Assembly (NCBI GenBank): GCA_948474755.1 | Contig: CAOLHI010000564.1 | Location: 1,240,001-1,304,000 of the forward strand | Origin: Ctenosaura bakeri | Lineage: Eukaryota > Chordata > Lepidosauria > Squamata > Iguanidae | Direction: 5' to 3' | Length of the DNA: 64,000 bases | Shown: piece after piece, positions 1-12,048 of the stretch | How the letters are laid out: every line of letters begins with the position of its first letter | How positions within the stretch are numbered: position 1 is the stretch's first letter | Program-made: the position numbers and the translations under genes | The notes under the pieces: model-generated | The model's database searches: none | Told to the model about the DNA's origin: nothing | The model's input: only the letters and a program-made list of their open reading frames with translations

Positions 1-320
1 ATATTTGAAGGGATGTCATATGGAAGATGAAGCAAGCCTATTTTTTGATGGTCGAGAGACTAGAGCCTGGAGCAACAGCTTCAAATGTCAGGAAAAGAGA
101 TTCTGTCTAACCATTAGGAAGAAGTTCCTGATAGTAAGAGCTGTCCAACCATGGAATATGCTGCCTCAGAGTGTAGTGGAGTCTCTTTCTTTGAAGGTTT
201 TTAAACAGAGACAGGGTGGCCATCTGTCTGAAATGCTTTGATGGTATTCCTGCATGGTAAGGGGTTGGTTTCGGTGGCTCTTGTGATCTCTTCCAGCAAT
301 ATGATTCTATGATTATTCTG
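1..320 (+). mobile_element. CR1 LINE, 3' end fragment
   Basis: The end of a chicken-repeat-1 retrotransposon. An open frame at 5-241 carries the degraded C-terminus of the CR1 reverse transcriptase ORF: the hallmark 'FDGRETRAWSNSFK' and a 'WNMLPQSVVES' block match the other CR1 copies here (41.7, 45.4 and 58.7 kb). It is followed by the CR1 tail (ttggtttcggtggctcttgtgatctcttcc) and the ATTCTATG-type terminal repeat near 301-318. It is cut off by the window edge and is not a host gene. Confidence 0.85.
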
Positions 321-321
321 G

Positions 322-2199
322 TAACATATTCAGTGAATGATATTGGCCTGTTTTCTTGTCTCCTGCCACACTGTTGAGGCAAAGGCTAAATTCTGTCGCC
401 TTTGTTCCCACCCCCCTCCAGCTTCCCTAAAAGCAAGCCAAGCAGGATGGGGCAGATCTGGATATAAGAGACAGACATTGTCATTTTTCAGGCATTACCT
501 AATCCATGACTCTCTTCTTGTTAATTCTTCTGGAGGCAAGTTGGATGGAAAAGGATGGTCAATGCAGTGCCAGTTTTGAGAAAGATTTTGTGCTCCTGCT
601 TATGTGCAGTGCATTATAGAGCACACAAGGCCACTCAGCTATGACTAATTAATATGTATCATGCAAAGCAGTCTATCCGGTAAAAGTGTTTCTTGAGAAA
701 ACCAGCTGAACAAACAGTGCCTTTTTGTATTGCTTTGTCTGGGCTGGAAACGAAAACGTTATGCAAGGATAGCGTTCTATCTAATCATAGACCGTGCTGT
801 CTTAAGCAAACAATAAATACAAAACACAGTGCCCAACTTCATATGAACTGAATTAATAGGGAAGAATGTGTGTTACTGCAAGGAAGGAAGTGAGCATTTT
901 GGCAGAGGCAGCCAGGGGAGGAGTAGTCTGTGAAGAGAGCCTTTTTCACCTGAGACTTCTACCTGACTTGCTGTTTATCTCACCTCTCTTTCGAATAAAA
1001 TCAGGCAAGCATCTTGGCAGAGGTGCAAACCGAAAGGCCTTTGGGTTCTTCATTCATGGAATCTATTGAACATGGGGCTTGCTGAGGAATGATTTCTTTG
1101 TTGTAATTTTTTTCCCTTCAATGAAGTGATAACAGTTGTCATGACAACAGAAGCTATACTTCCTCATGAAACACTGGTCGCTGATATGTGTTGGTTTGAT
1201 CCTTCCTCTAGGTTTCTTCCTTCTGGATCCTTTCTTCAGGTTGGCCCTGCGCTCTTAGCCCTTGGGCTCCTATCACTCATCTTTTATCCCCAAGAGCCTT
1301 CCCTGGATCTCTTATTTGGACCCCAAGTAACCACTATGCTGTTTGATGCTGGGTTCATGCTAAGGCATGACTGATTCCTCTCATTCAGGTCCCTTTTAAA
1401 CTACAGAAATATAGCACTTAGATGTCATTTTAATTGTTCCACCTCATTAAATCCCAGGAGTCTGCAGGACTGAACCATGACAATGAGATGATATCAAAGT
1501 GCTTTAGCTGTATGATATGAAAGAGATCTAATTCTTAAATGAAACAATATCCAGACAGAGATATTTTAAAAACTCATAAAGATGTATTGTATGAAAAGTT
1601 AAGCACCTAGCATTATTTTGATCCTATAGACAATGCAATATAACCTTTTAGTTAAAACGAATTGACACTTCAGCTTGAATTCTTTTGACACTGTACGCAC
1701 CCATTAAACAAAAGTCTCTATTATGACCTTGTCAATTTCAAATCTTACAATTTCTCCATTGCTAACCAGTCCCCACCTCTCCTTCTCAATATTTAACCCC
1801 TTTTAATCTGCTGCTGTCCTTATCTCTCTTTCCAAGTGGCTCAGTCTAGCAGCCTAGTCGCCAGTTTTATATTCTTTCTCCTACAAACCAAATTTTTCCC
1901 AGCTCCACTATTCTAAAGTCTGTGAGTGGCTACCTTTATTCAGGCGTGCCAAGCTCCTCTCTTCACGGTTGATCTATCGGACTACTAATGACATCTGTGA
2001 TAAAATGGAAGAGTTTCTGTCCCTATTTACTCCCTGACTTCATTTTGATATAGTACTGGAGTGGAATCATATTTTTTCTATGGCGTAGAACTTTAATTTG
2101 GTTGATTAGTACAGGATTTAGTCTCTTTCTCTCTCTTGTAAATATTTTTACTAAGACAATATTGGAATAATATGAAACAGCATACAAAGAAGATGTATT
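322..2199. other. Unassigned intergenic DNA
   Basis: I see no exon, RNA gene or recognisable mobile element here. The short open frames show no family signature and have AT-rich composition like the surroundings. Confidence 0.4.
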
Positions 2200-2201
2200 T
2201 A

Positions 2202-2632
2202 CAGTGGCCCCTCTATTTTTGCAGGGGTTCAGGGTACATAACCCTCATGAAAATAAAAAAAACAAAACAAAAACAAAACATAAATAACTCTCCCCTATCC
2301 ACCTGAGTAAATGCTTCCCCTCCCATTTCCTTCTGGGGCTTCTTGCTCCCATTCCTTTGCCTTTTGCCTGGAGATGCATGCCTTTCTTCTCAATGCCTGA
2401 GTACAAGACAAGGGAATGTGAGGAGGAAAATTGGGAGAAAGCTCTTGTGAGCCTTGTCCACATGCAGAGCTGCCCCCTCCCATTTGTTTGCCTTTTGCCC
2501 AGGCATGTGGAAGGAAAGTATGTGTGTCCAGGCAAAATGCAAGTGAATTTAAGGTGTGGGAAAAAGCAAGGAAGCACCTCATGAATAATGGAATTCATGA
2601 AGGTCAAATGCGTGAATGTGGAGGGAGAACTA
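2202..2632 (+). mobile_element. Pogo/Tigger-like MITE, copy 1
   Basis: A non-autonomous DNA transposon of about 430 bp. It begins CAGTGGCCCCTCTATTTTTG after a TA and ends ...GTGAATGTGGAGGGAGAACTA before a TA, so the ends form imperfect inverted repeats flanked by TA, as in Tc1/mariner/pogo-type insertions. The middle is purine-rich (gggagaaagc, ggaggaaaattggg). The same ends and middle recur near 11.6-12.05 kb and 27.6-28.17 kb. The superfamily call is inferred from the TA target and end sequence. The overlapping open frames on both strands are repeat-derived. Confidence 0.55.
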
Positions 2633-2702
2633 TAACTACAAGACTAAACTAAATTACCCTCTTCACAGACTACACACTAACTAAACTAAACAACTATAAC
2701 CA

Positions 2703-2719
2703 ACACACACACACACACC
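2703..2719. repeat. (CA)n microsatellite
   Basis: An uninterrupted run of CA dinucleotides between the pogo-like MITE and the L1 fragment. Confidence 0.8.
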
Positions 2720-2729
2720 TATGACTTCT

Positions 2730-3660
2730 GAATCCCCATTAAAATTGTTGATGTTATTACTATATTGTACTTCGTCCATGTCATATTTATGGATATAGAA
2801 ATGTTAAGAAAAAAATACTTCAGTTATTAGTATAGCATTATATAATACTATTAAAAAAGAATTTAACATAATTACATTTCTATTAATTAATATATAATAT
2901 TAAATTCTAATCCTATTCTACCAAAGCCAAAACATTCTAATCGTTACTATTAATCAAAATCTCTTACAGATTGTTTTCATTCAGTTACTTATAAGTATGT
3001 ACTACCCCTTTCCTATTGTTGCTTATATTCAGTAAGAGAACCATCTCTTATTAAAGTTGCTAACTTGTCCATTTCTGCCATATCTAATAATTTAGTCATC
3101 CAGTCTTCTAGAGATGGATCACAGAGTCTTTCCACTTCTGGGCATACAGTATTCTTGCCACTACCATCATATGTTTTATGACTCTTACATAATTATTATT
3201 TATCTGGTCTACTAGTCCCAACAAAAATAGTTCAGGGTTCATTTGGAATTTAATCTTCAGAATCTTTGCCATCAAGCTGTATATCATCACCCAAAATTTC
3301 TTGGCTTTCTCACATTTCCACAACATGTAATAAAACATCCTTTTAACCTGGTTACATCTCAACATTTAATTGAGGAGCCTTTATACATTTTACAAAGTTT
3401 TTCAGGAGTAAGATACCAACAATATATCATCTAATAAAATTTTTATTTCAAGTCATAGCTTAAGGTGAATTTCAAACCCTTCACCCACATCTTTTCCCAT
3501 TGGTTTAATGCTGTTATAGAAAACTACAGGAAAGGTTGATAAACAAGCCAATGAAGCTTCTGTGGCCTATATTAAATCCTTTTATATCTTCCTTTTCCAA
3601 TAAACTTGAGCACTAGATAAAATTGACTTGAATTATTTTTACTTCCTATATATTGAAGTT
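2730..3660 (-). mobile_element. L1 LINE fragment, antisense (ORF2 C-terminus and 3' UTR)
   Basis: The reverse strand at 3108-3365 translates to an L1 ORF2 C-terminal segment, with 'MLWKCEKAKKFW' then 'ARILYAQKWKDS'. It aligns by eye with 'LWWNCSQAQKYW' and 'RMVYAKAWKQWES' in the L1 at 40.8-41.0 kb. AT-rich DNA at 2730-3000 is probably its 3' UTR. Stops and frameshifts show it is dead. The outer edges are approximate. Confidence 0.65.
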
Positions 3661-4387
3661 GTTCCCAGAAATAGCAAACGGAAGTCAAAAGGTGGATTAG
3701 TACATTTTATGACCACAACACAGTAAACCCATCAAGTAATTAGGCACAGGAATTACATGGAAGAACCTGGTTTTAGACAAGGGCTAAGGGTGCTGTCAAA
3801 CCAGCAGCATCCCATTCCTTAGATTTCAGAGCCAAAACCTAAGACCATGTGGTCAGTCCTTCTGATGGCACCAAGTATTTTGAGCATGACAAGGAGAGTC
3901 TCTGGTTCAACTGGTCATGGAAATAGGTACAAAAGAAGTGTGGATAAATGGGATCAGAATTTGATAAAATTGAAATAATCAGTTGATTACTGGATTGCCT
4001 AGAATACATTCTATCCTGTTTGATCTGTGCTACTACCACCACTACTTCCTTCAGACATGTGGCAGAGCATATGGAAGCAAAATAGACAACATATGTAAAT
4101 TGGATTCCTTTTGATCAGACATGAATCCTAGTCTGCCAGGCTCTGTCTCTCCATCATTCAGGCTGATGCATCAGATTTTAAAGTTGTTGAGTAGGAGCCA
4201 CAGGAGACAGTTTCCTCTCACATTGTACTGCATCCACCTTGCTGTATCCATCCTGTCTAGGCAACTATCTACTTCCTCGCCTTGGTCTCCTACTTGCTGA
4301 TCCTACTACACCTTAACTAACTCACATCCTAGTCAGATTAGTCAGCCTAGTCAGTACTCTGATTTCTTTATCCCAGGAATATTCCCA
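3661..4387. other. Unassigned intergenic DNA
   Basis: No gene or repeat family recognised. The DNA is AT-rich with no usable open frame. Confidence 0.4.
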
Positions 4388-6836
4388 GGCCCTTTCCGCA
4401 CGGTGTAGTCACTGCGTAGCTGCGACAGCTTCAAGAGACATGCATCCACATGATGTTGTCACTAGTAAGTGGACGTGAAGTTGCTGGCGTGCCTTTGCAT
4501 GTTGCTAAAGCGTTGCATTTGAGCAACGGAAAAAATGCGTTTTCACTCTCTCAGACCGCTTCTACTACGTTTCTACAACTCCATATGGAACAGTTGAAGC
4601 GCTTTCTTGCAGGCATGGGCGGGTTGAGGGTGGGCCTGGCTTGTCCCTCCATCAGTTCCTGTCCTGATTTGTCCCTGCCCACCAAAGCAGAGGTTGTTGC
4701 CATTTTTTCTCCATGTGAGAAATGATGGAGGAGAAGAAAAGCAGGGAGAAAGTGACAATCCCAATAAATCAAATAAATTAATCCTTGTGGAAGTTAGGAT
4801 CCCTCTTCTCACTGGGCTAATTTTTAGGGGGAGGGGTGGGCTGGGGGATGATCACTTCGGGCATTCTGGCTGCTCACACGGATGTGGGGAGTTTCAGCCC
4901 TTCCCCAAGTAAACGTTCCCAAGTCTCATGGGAGCTGCGGTCGCTCAGAACACCCCCAAACACGCTGCCTCCTTCCCTTCCCCTCCCCCACTCATACCCC
5001 CCCCGGCAACTGCCAAACATGCCCCACTGCAAAAAGGACCACCCCGCAATCCACTCTGCCAGCCTTATGGGAGCTGTAGTCACTCAATTGCCTTCTTAAA
5101 AACATCCACCACCCTCCCTTGGTCAACAAAATCCCCCTTCCACCCTGCCAAACATGCCCCACCACAAAAAGGATCACCCTGCCAGCCTCATGGGACCTGC
5201 AGTCACTCAAATCTCCCCCCAAAAATATTCCACTGCCCTCCCTTCGCCAATAGAACCCCCTCCCACCCTGCCAAACATGCCCCACTGCAAAAAGGACCAC
5301 CCCACAATCCACTCTGTCAGCCTTATGGGACCTAAAGTTGCTCAAATCCCTCAACAAAAACATCCACCACCCTCCCTTGGCCAACAAAAAACCACTACCA
5401 CTCTGCCAAATATGCCCTGCTGCAAAAAGGACCACCTCGCTATGCATTCTGCCAGCTTCATGGGACTTGCAGTCGCTCAACCCTCCCTCCCCCAAAAATC
5501 CACTAACCTCCCCTCACACACCCATGCCTCCTTGGAAACAACCCAACATGCCCCATTGCAGAAAGTCTCCCCCCGATATGCGTTCTGCCAGCCTCATACA
5601 ATCTGCAGTCCCTCAAAACCATCCCCAAAACATCAACTAACCTCCCCGATGCATTTCCCCACTGGAAACTGCCCATCTTGCCCTGCTGCACAAAGCCCCC
5701 CCCCCGCTATGCACTCTGCAAGCCTCATGAGACATGCACTCCGACCTCCCTCAAAACCTCCACTGACCTCCCCTCACCCACCCCTCTCCCCCTTACAGAC
5801 CAGTCAAGATTCCCCTCCACATGAAGGCCCTCCCTGCTATGCACTCTGCAAGCCTCATGGGATGTGCAGTCACTTCAAAATGCAAATTCTTTGTGTATTT
5901 TCCATCTTTTTAGGTACTTGGCTGCACCTCCTTCCGCCTGACTAGGGACTTCATGGATTCTACAGTATACTCTGAAGGCACCCCCTCCAACAACAGAAAG
6001 CATCATGTACGCTGCAGTTGAGCAGGCTGTCCATCTGGCACACAGGCATGATGGGAGCAACAGGCCTTCCTACCTCAGGAAACACTCTATGAGCCTAATG
6101 GGACCTGCAATCGCTCCAGCAGTCCCTGGGCACAACAGAAAACTGTTCAGTTTGACTTCAGATGTTACCACTACTCAAGATGTTAGTGGTCCAAAGTTAA
6201 AAATGTAAAGCCATCATGAGAGTTGGCTAATACATATAATGTTGGGGTTATTCATGTTCTCCTTTTATATACTTTGCTAATAAATGTTGCTGTTTGTTGT
6301 TTCCCAATAAAAGCTGATCTTAACCCTCTCCCAGTGGTTTCCTCTCCCTTTCAGTAGAGGGGGTGGCCCAGCTGACAGGGGCATTTCTTATGTATGCAGT
6401 GAAGGTACTGCACAAACACAGTTACTGTGAAAAAACAACATCTTTATTAGCCGTTAACATCATGCTGGTGACAGTAGCCATGCCAGGGGCAGACATCCTG
6501 CACTCCCCAGGCACCCACAGACCGCGAAATGCTGCCCTGCTGTCGCATTTCAAATGGAGCCATGGGTTCCATGACATTGTTTCTATACAGAGATGTTCCC
6601 ATGCAGAAACATTGTTTGGTAAAGTTAAAAAAAATTGAAGCATCCAATCAAAGGTGCAGGGATGGGGTAAAGGTGAAGCAGGGGAGTGGTCATGGACACA
6701 GTAGTGCAGAAGGAGAAAGCGATCTTCTCCATCTCAAGTGGAAGAGCGTGCAGAACATAGCGTCGTGGAAACACAGTTATAAACTACGCTCTTGCGATGC
6801 CACAAGGTGTTTCTGCTGTCTCATGCAGAAAGGGCC
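4388..6836. mobile_element. Probable 2.45-kb DNA transposon with GGCCCTTTCCGCAC ends
   Basis: The left end (ggccctttccgcacgg, 4388) and right end (tgcagaaagggcc, ending 6836) are inverted copies of the end shared with the 417-434-bp MITEs at 20.5, 33.4, 45.9, 48.8 and 63.0 kb. Flanks fit a 3-4 bp duplication (ccag on both sides, ambiguous by one base). Inside are a CpG-bearing left part, a tandem array of about 130-bp units, and polyadenylation-like AATAAA motifs on both strands (near 6282 and 6306 on +, near 6440 on -). I recognise no transposase. The two ends could belong to two separate insertions. Confidence 0.4.
4880..5885 (+). repeat. Tandem array, about eight 130-bp C-rich units
   Basis: Each unit contains an 'aacatgccccactgcaaaaaggacc' block and a 'cagcctcatgggacctgcagtc' block. 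The first block starts at 5015, 5150, 5273, 5408, 5544, 5673 and 5804, giving periods of 135, 123, 135, 136, 129 and 131 bp. The low stop density of C-rich DNA leaves a 263-codon open frame (5154-5945) whose translation repeats 'MPHCKKDHP' and 'SASLMG'. Because frame is not maintained between units of different length, I read the ORF as a by-product of the array, not a gene. Confidence 0.8.
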
Positions 6837-6844
6837 CAGTTTAG

Positions 6845-6965
6845 TCTTGAGGTGTAACCATAGCTCAGTGAGGAGAACACATGCTTTACAAGACAAGGCT
6901 CCATATTCAGTCCCTGGTGACTCCACTTAAAAGGGTGCCTGAAGGCAAGGCTGGAAGCAAGAGCC
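6845..6965 (+). mobile_element. tRNA-derived SINE head (partial)
   Basis: Contains an A-box-like 'catagctcagtgaggagaacacatgc' and a degenerate B-box 'ttcagtccctgg', the usual layout of reptile tRNA-derived SINEs, then a short body. It starts just beyond the right end of the 4.4-6.8 kb element. Without a folded tRNA or a terminator it is not a tRNA gene. Confidence 0.6.
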
Positions 6966-8284
6966 AATGTAAATGTGCTCCCCTTTTATCTACTATCTGA
7001 CTGTCAGGCTTTGTCCAGACATGATTCACTGTCTGTCTGCCAGACTCTGTCTCCCTAGGCCAATGAAAATTAAGTTAAAGCCATTGAATCTTAGGTAGGC
7101 CATACAGCCGTAAGTCATTTATGTAACTTAAAAATTATCCATACAAAAATGCATTTAAATGCATACTTAAATTGCATTCACTTTTGTTTATATCCTACAT
7201 TGTTTCTGCAGAAGAAGGAGTGAAGTTGGCTATAAATGGATTTTTGAACATAATTTCTCTTAATATATGCATTTCTAGATGGACTTTACTACTTCAAGTC
7301 ACATTTTAATGCATCCCAACTTTTTTTTCTCTTGAGTGAAGAACTATGCCACAACATTTGGGTAAGTGCAAAAATTGATGGATAGTAATATTCCGATCTC
7401 CACATTAGTACAGGAAGTGCACACCTGGTCAGTTTGTACCAGAATGTGAAAAGAGTAGGTTCCTCAAGTACATTAAGGGATCTGAGTGCATTTCAAGAGT
7501 CTGGAGGCAGCAGAAAGGGGGCTGTAGGTAGGCTGTGACTGGGCAAGAATCAAGAGTAAACAAAAAAGGAAAGAGATTGGAAGTTGGAATTAGTTAGCCA
7601 TTGGTTCACTACCAGAATTGCCTCAGCTAACTCCAAAGAAAGAGAAATAGAATTTGGTGTCATCAGTATATGGATGACTCAGCATTCCAAACTTGCTGAC
7701 CTCAGACAGTGGCTTTGTCCAGATTACTGAAAAGCATGGGTGACAAGATGGAACTTTGCATGAACGTGTACTGCAAATGAATCCAGCTCTGCCCAACCTG
7801 TCCCTCCACCCTGTCTCCTTGCTTACTATCTTCCAAAAGTAGGAGCAGAAACACTGATGACTGCCATTATGTCCAACCTACAGAGCTTGCTCCATCTCAC
7901 CTTCCATAGTGAAACCAGAACTTCAGTGGGACAACTTTGTCACTCAGAAACTCTCCTAGAGTTAGGAATCCACTGGTTTCCTGAGATTACTAGAATCCAC
8001 TGGATTCTCTAGAGATTATATTATTCAGTCTGCCTCAAGTACTGATGGAATAAAAAGTGGTGGTGGTGACAATCCAGGTAAGGAATCTTGAGGCTGTGTG
8101 GATAGTTGATGAAGAGTGTTAGCTCAATACATGACTGCCATGAAAAAGTGTTATGTTATTTTATTTTATTTTATTTGGGGTTAATTAGGAAAGAAATAAA
8201 AAAAATTCCAATATCATGTCTATTTCCAGTATTATATACCTATTTAAATCAATGATATTATCACACTGGGAATACAGTGCAGAA
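6966..8284. other. Unassigned intergenic DNA
   Basis: No gene recognised. A (TTTTA)n run lies at about 8156-8176. The rest shows no clear repeat family by eye. Confidence 0.4.
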
Positions 8285-8441
8285 TTTTGGTCAACACACA
8301 TACACCAACCAATACAAAGAGCTGGATAAGATTTGGCTTCAGAAAAGGACAACCAAAAATGACAGGGCTCTAGAACAAATTTACTATGAAGAAAGGTTAC
8401 AGCATTTAGGGCTTTCCAATTTGGAAAAATTGCTGAGAAGG
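8285..8441 (+). mobile_element. L2/CR1-like LINE fragment, left part
   Basis: Translation of 8277-8440 gives a reverse-transcriptase C-terminal block ('YYEERLQHLGLSNLEKLLRR') typical of L2/CR1-clade LINEs. It is interrupted at 8442 by a solo LTR and resumes at 9359. Confidence 0.6.
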
Positions 8442-9358
8442 TGTTACTTCGGCCCAGGCCTACCCGGTAATAGCACTAGATAACTGTTTTTGATATCAAA
8501 ATCATTCAGCCTTCCTCTGCCGCCCCGCTCCACATGTTTGCAAGGCCTCTGGACAAGCACGTACACAGGTGCGGCCGGTAACTGTTGGACATTCCATTCT
8601 CTACCTAGGCAGGCAAAACAAAGCCACTCTGTTGCTTCAAGGACCTCCCTGCAAACACCCTTTTTGCTTAAGCGCGACACTAACAAAGGCACCCGGCCCT
8701 GAGCCGATAGTCTTACAAAGCCAAGCTAAGCACCTTGCATTTGCATACTGGCTACACTATTGTTGATTCTGTGCTAAGCCAATCATGTTAAACTTGACCT
8801 TTTCCAAAGCTTTGTCCTGCTCCAAACTCGCATTGTTCTCACCAAGTATGGCATGGCCTGCAGTCACAATTCACCCTATAAAAACCCCCTGATTCCAAGA
8901 GCACCTTGGATCGCTCGTACTGCCAGCACCCCTTGGATCACTTGCCTTGTTTGGATTGCTCCCGAGCTCCAGACCGCCTTGCTGCCATTTTGTCCGGTGA
9001 GCTCCCCTCAGCGAATCCACGCTGAGTTTCTTCCCTACTATCTTCAGCTTCTTCAGGATTACGAGAAAAGGTGTCGTATCACCCATTTCCCCCGAAAAAC
9101 CTTATTTCTAATTCTTCCATTAGCTGTGTGATTGTGGTGTCTTTACTGTTTGTTTGTCTTTTAATAAAAACATCATTTTTGCTATTTTAAAACTGTCTGA
9201 CTGCTTGACAGACCTGACCCCGTAGACACTGGGTTGCAAGATCCCTGCTAAGTTACCCTGCCTCTCGCTAGCTTTAGTGAGTGCTCCAGCTAATTTCCCC
9301 AACTTTGTGTTTGGTTATTTGGGTGCCCCTCCTGGGACCCCCAGAGAACAGGGTAACA
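8442..9358 (+). mobile_element. Solo LTR (917 bp) of an endogenous retrovirus or LTR retrotransposon
   Basis: The ends are a perfect short inverted repeat, TGTTAC...GTAACA. It has a TATA box (tataaaa, 8877) and an AATAAA polyadenylation signal (9163) in the order U3-R-U5, so the LTR reads on the + strand. There is no internal gag/pol/env and no second LTR. Flanking bases (gaagg left, tagggg right) allow only a degraded 4-6 bp duplication. The insertion splits one LINE whose two halves flank it, which fixes both ends. Confidence 0.75.
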
Positions 9359-9604
9359 TAGGGGAGGCACATGATAGTGGTGGTTCATCAGATTATCATG
9401 ACCTGGAGAAACTGTACAGGAAGAAACTTTTCTTCCTCTGTTGTAACTCTAGAAGCGAGCGAGGGCCACTGAAGCTAAGTTCTGCAAGATTCAGGACAAA
9501 GAAAAGGAAGCACACTTTCCCACAGTACATAACTGAACTATGTTACTGCAATATATAGTGATGGTTATGAGCCTGGATGACTTTAAAAGGGACTTAGACA
9601 CATT
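9359..9604 (+). mobile_element. L2/CR1-like LINE fragment, right part
   Basis: Continues the LINE left of the LTR: 'LFFLCCNSRSERGPLKLSSARF', then 'gatgactttaaaagggacttagacacattcatgga', the usual 3' segment of this LINE class. Confidence 0.6.
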
Positions 9605-9815
9605 CATGGACTGCCAAAAAGACAAACAACAAGATTCAAGAGCAAATCAAGTTTGAATGAGTAAACTGTGGTTATTGTACTTTGATAGGAGTCATTGGAA
9701 AATACAATAAATCTCAGTAACGTGGAAGGCAGTAGAAAAGAGGAGGACCACAACAAAGATGGATTGTTTCCACTAAGGAAGCACACCTCAGAATGTGCAA
9801 GACCTGAACAGTACT
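9605..9815 (+). mobile_element. RTE/BovB LINE 3' fragment
   Basis: 'ctgccaaaaagacaaacaacaagattcaagagcaaatcaag' matches the BovB segment at 34.0 kb ('ctgttaaaaagacaaatgaatgggtcctagaacaaatcaag'). The following 'ggaaggcagtagaaaagaggaggaccacaacaaagatgg' matches 34.94-34.97 kb. Several internal deletions are present. Confidence 0.65.
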
Positions 9816-10639
9816 GTTGATGACTCTAGATTTTTAAAGTATCTCAAGTCAAATCTGACTTGACAGAAAATGACAAAAACAACAAACGCTACTAGTCATG
9901 ATAGTTGTGTGGCACCTCCAGTATCAGAAGCAGTAAGATCTCTATAAGATGAGTAAGAGGCTGCTATTATCCTCATGCAGGGTTCCAATACACAGTAGGT
10001 CAGTCTCTGTGGGAAAAGAAAACTGGTTTAGTTAAGTCATTGCTTGAATACAGCACAGCTTGTACATTCTGGAGAGGAGAAGAACAACTGCCAGATCATA
10101 TTTCAACAGGAAGGGGTCTGACCTCTCTTCCTCCTCTTATTAGAAACCTCCAGGTCAAGTGCAGAATGTGTCGAACTATGAGAAACTGAAACAGCCTCAT
10201 GGTGAACCACTAGCATGTTTCCCCAAACCACAAAGCGTAACATGCAATTTGTGTAGCTGATGCAAATTACGGTAAAGTCCTAACAGAGGCATCTCCTACT
10301 TGGAACCAGCCTAGCAGATGTTCCTCCATGACAAGTTATGAGAGGTATTGCTGGGAGGATGTTTTCATTCTCATTCACTTATTCAAGGCAGCCAGGAGAG
10401 GCACCACCCCAGTTAATACAAACAATTACCGTAGCCACACATAAAAGTAAGCAAGGCATTGCCTGGAAACTCATTGCCTTTCATGAAAGAGAAAAATCAT
10501 ACAGAGATTGAAGCTTTTTAAAAATCAAGGTTTTTAAAAAACTTGCCTGCAGGAACAGGACCACAATTTCTCCATCTCACTGAGAACGTAGGAAAAGAAT
10601 CATATAAGGTCTTACTCGTTCCTGTATTACCCTGCTTAA
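9816..10639. other. Unassigned DNA
   Basis: No gene recognised. A weak LINE-like stretch near 9990-10110 is too decayed to classify. Confidence 0.35.
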
Positions 10640-10765
10640 AGGTAAAGTTGACTTATGGCAACCCCATGAATGTCATAGTTTTTAGGCAAGTGTTAAAACA
10701 TCCAAGTGTTTTCCAGGCCTGATTCTGCTTAGCTTCTGAGATCAGACAGGGTGTTTGGGCAAACT
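10640..10765 (-). mobile_element. 5S-rRNA-derived SINE, antisense, partial
   Basis: On the reverse strand, 'tgtctgatctcagaagctaagcag' is the 5S rRNA internal promoter region. It is preceded on the + strand by a BovB-like tail ('aaagttgacttatggcaaccccatgaatg'). Same family as the copies at 29.0 and 56.2 kb. Confidence 0.65.
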
Positions 10766-11600
10766 GAGCCTTTTCTGTTCCCCTTATAAAGATGGACAAC
10801 TCAAACCCTTTCTCCCACTGTTTTGGAAGGAATGCTGACTCCCTTAAACTCAGTCCCATATGAGAAGTCTCAATCCTATCCAATCAAGAAGGCATCTGGA
10901 AGAAAACAATCTTTAGTGCGTATTATCTCTTTGGACTCTTTTTTGGTGTCTGTTGCACAGAACATCTATTTTTCAAGAATCCAAGGAACCTAATTTCTAC
11001 TACTCCCACTCCTCATGCTCTATTCAGCAACAATGTCTCTTTCTACATTCTGCTTAGTCTACTCTGCCTTTCTTCAGAATGAAAAGCAAGTCAGCAAGAA
11101 GCAAGAATTACACACACACACATACACACACACACGCGTACGTATATAATTCTAGTGGCTTACAGCTTTTGCCCACTGTGTGTTTCCAAAGGGCCCTGCC
11201 CAGACTTGTCAAGCAGGTTCCACTCTCGCTTATTACCCATTCCCTTGGAAGCTGAATGTCAGTCAATGTTAATTGCTTGCACAATTTGGAAGAGATTGGA
11301 AAAGTTCCCTTTTTGGGGACTACAGCTTCAGAATCACCTGGCCTGGGCAGGTTAGCTAGGGAATTAATCCAAAACAAATAACTTTCCCTAAATGTGGCTG
11401 TTGTACAGCTGTACAGCAGCTGTTACACCTTCTTCCTTATTCTTGTTGTGCCTTCCATATGTTTTCCTCTGCAGTTAAGAACACATTGGAGACAATTTTG
11501 ACTAGAAGAAAATAGCATGGTGGGAAAGAGTTAAGAACTCTCTTTGACCACCACTGCTTAGGGATGGATAAATGAGTTTCTTTTCAGTCTGTCACATATT
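10766..11600. other. Unassigned DNA with a CA microsatellite
   Basis: A (CA)n-type run lies at about 11110-11136, interrupted by TA and CG steps. No exon or element recognised otherwise. Confidence 0.4.
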
Positions 11601-11609
11601 TTCACTCAT

Positions 11610-12048
11610 AAGTCTGTTCTTATGGAGCATGGAACCCTCACAAAAATTGGAAAAAAGTAAATAATTCCTCCCCTGTGATCCTTCTCCCATTCTCTTGACT
11701 TTTGCGCCCCAGGGCCAGACATAAGGGAAGAGGAGGAGGGAGCTCCAGAGGGGAGAAGGAAGGCTTGCTTATGAGCTTTCCCACTCCCTTTCCCTTGCCT
11801 TTCGTCTTGGTATGAGTTCTAGCTCCAGGGCCAGAGGCAAGGGAGTCGGAGCAGAGAACTCTAGAGGGGAGAAGGAAGCCTTCCCTCACCCCGTTCCCTT
11901 GCCTTTTGTCTGGGCAACTGCCTTCCTTCTTTGCAACTTCCAAAATGGAAGGGAATGGGAGGAGGAGAATGGGGGAGGAAGGCACATGCATGCCTCACAA
12001 ATATTCAAATTTGTGAAAGTCAAACTTGTGAATGTGGAGGGAGGATTG
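11610..12048 (+). mobile_element. Pogo/Tigger-like MITE, copy 2
   Basis: The right end 'caaatttgtgaaagtcaaacttgtgaatgtggagggaggattg' followed by TA (12049) matches copies at 2.6 and 28.17 kb. The middle has the same 'ctcccattc...cccttgcctttcgtct' and purine-rich blocks. The left end is degraded, so its edge is approximate. Confidence 0.5.

Noticed and set aside
5154..5945. 263-codon open frame
   Set aside because: It is the translation of a C-rich tandem array whose unit length is not a multiple of three; no domain or splice context.
6845..6965. tRNA gene
   Set aside because: A- and B-box-like blocks are present but no cloverleaf or terminator; fits a decayed SINE head.
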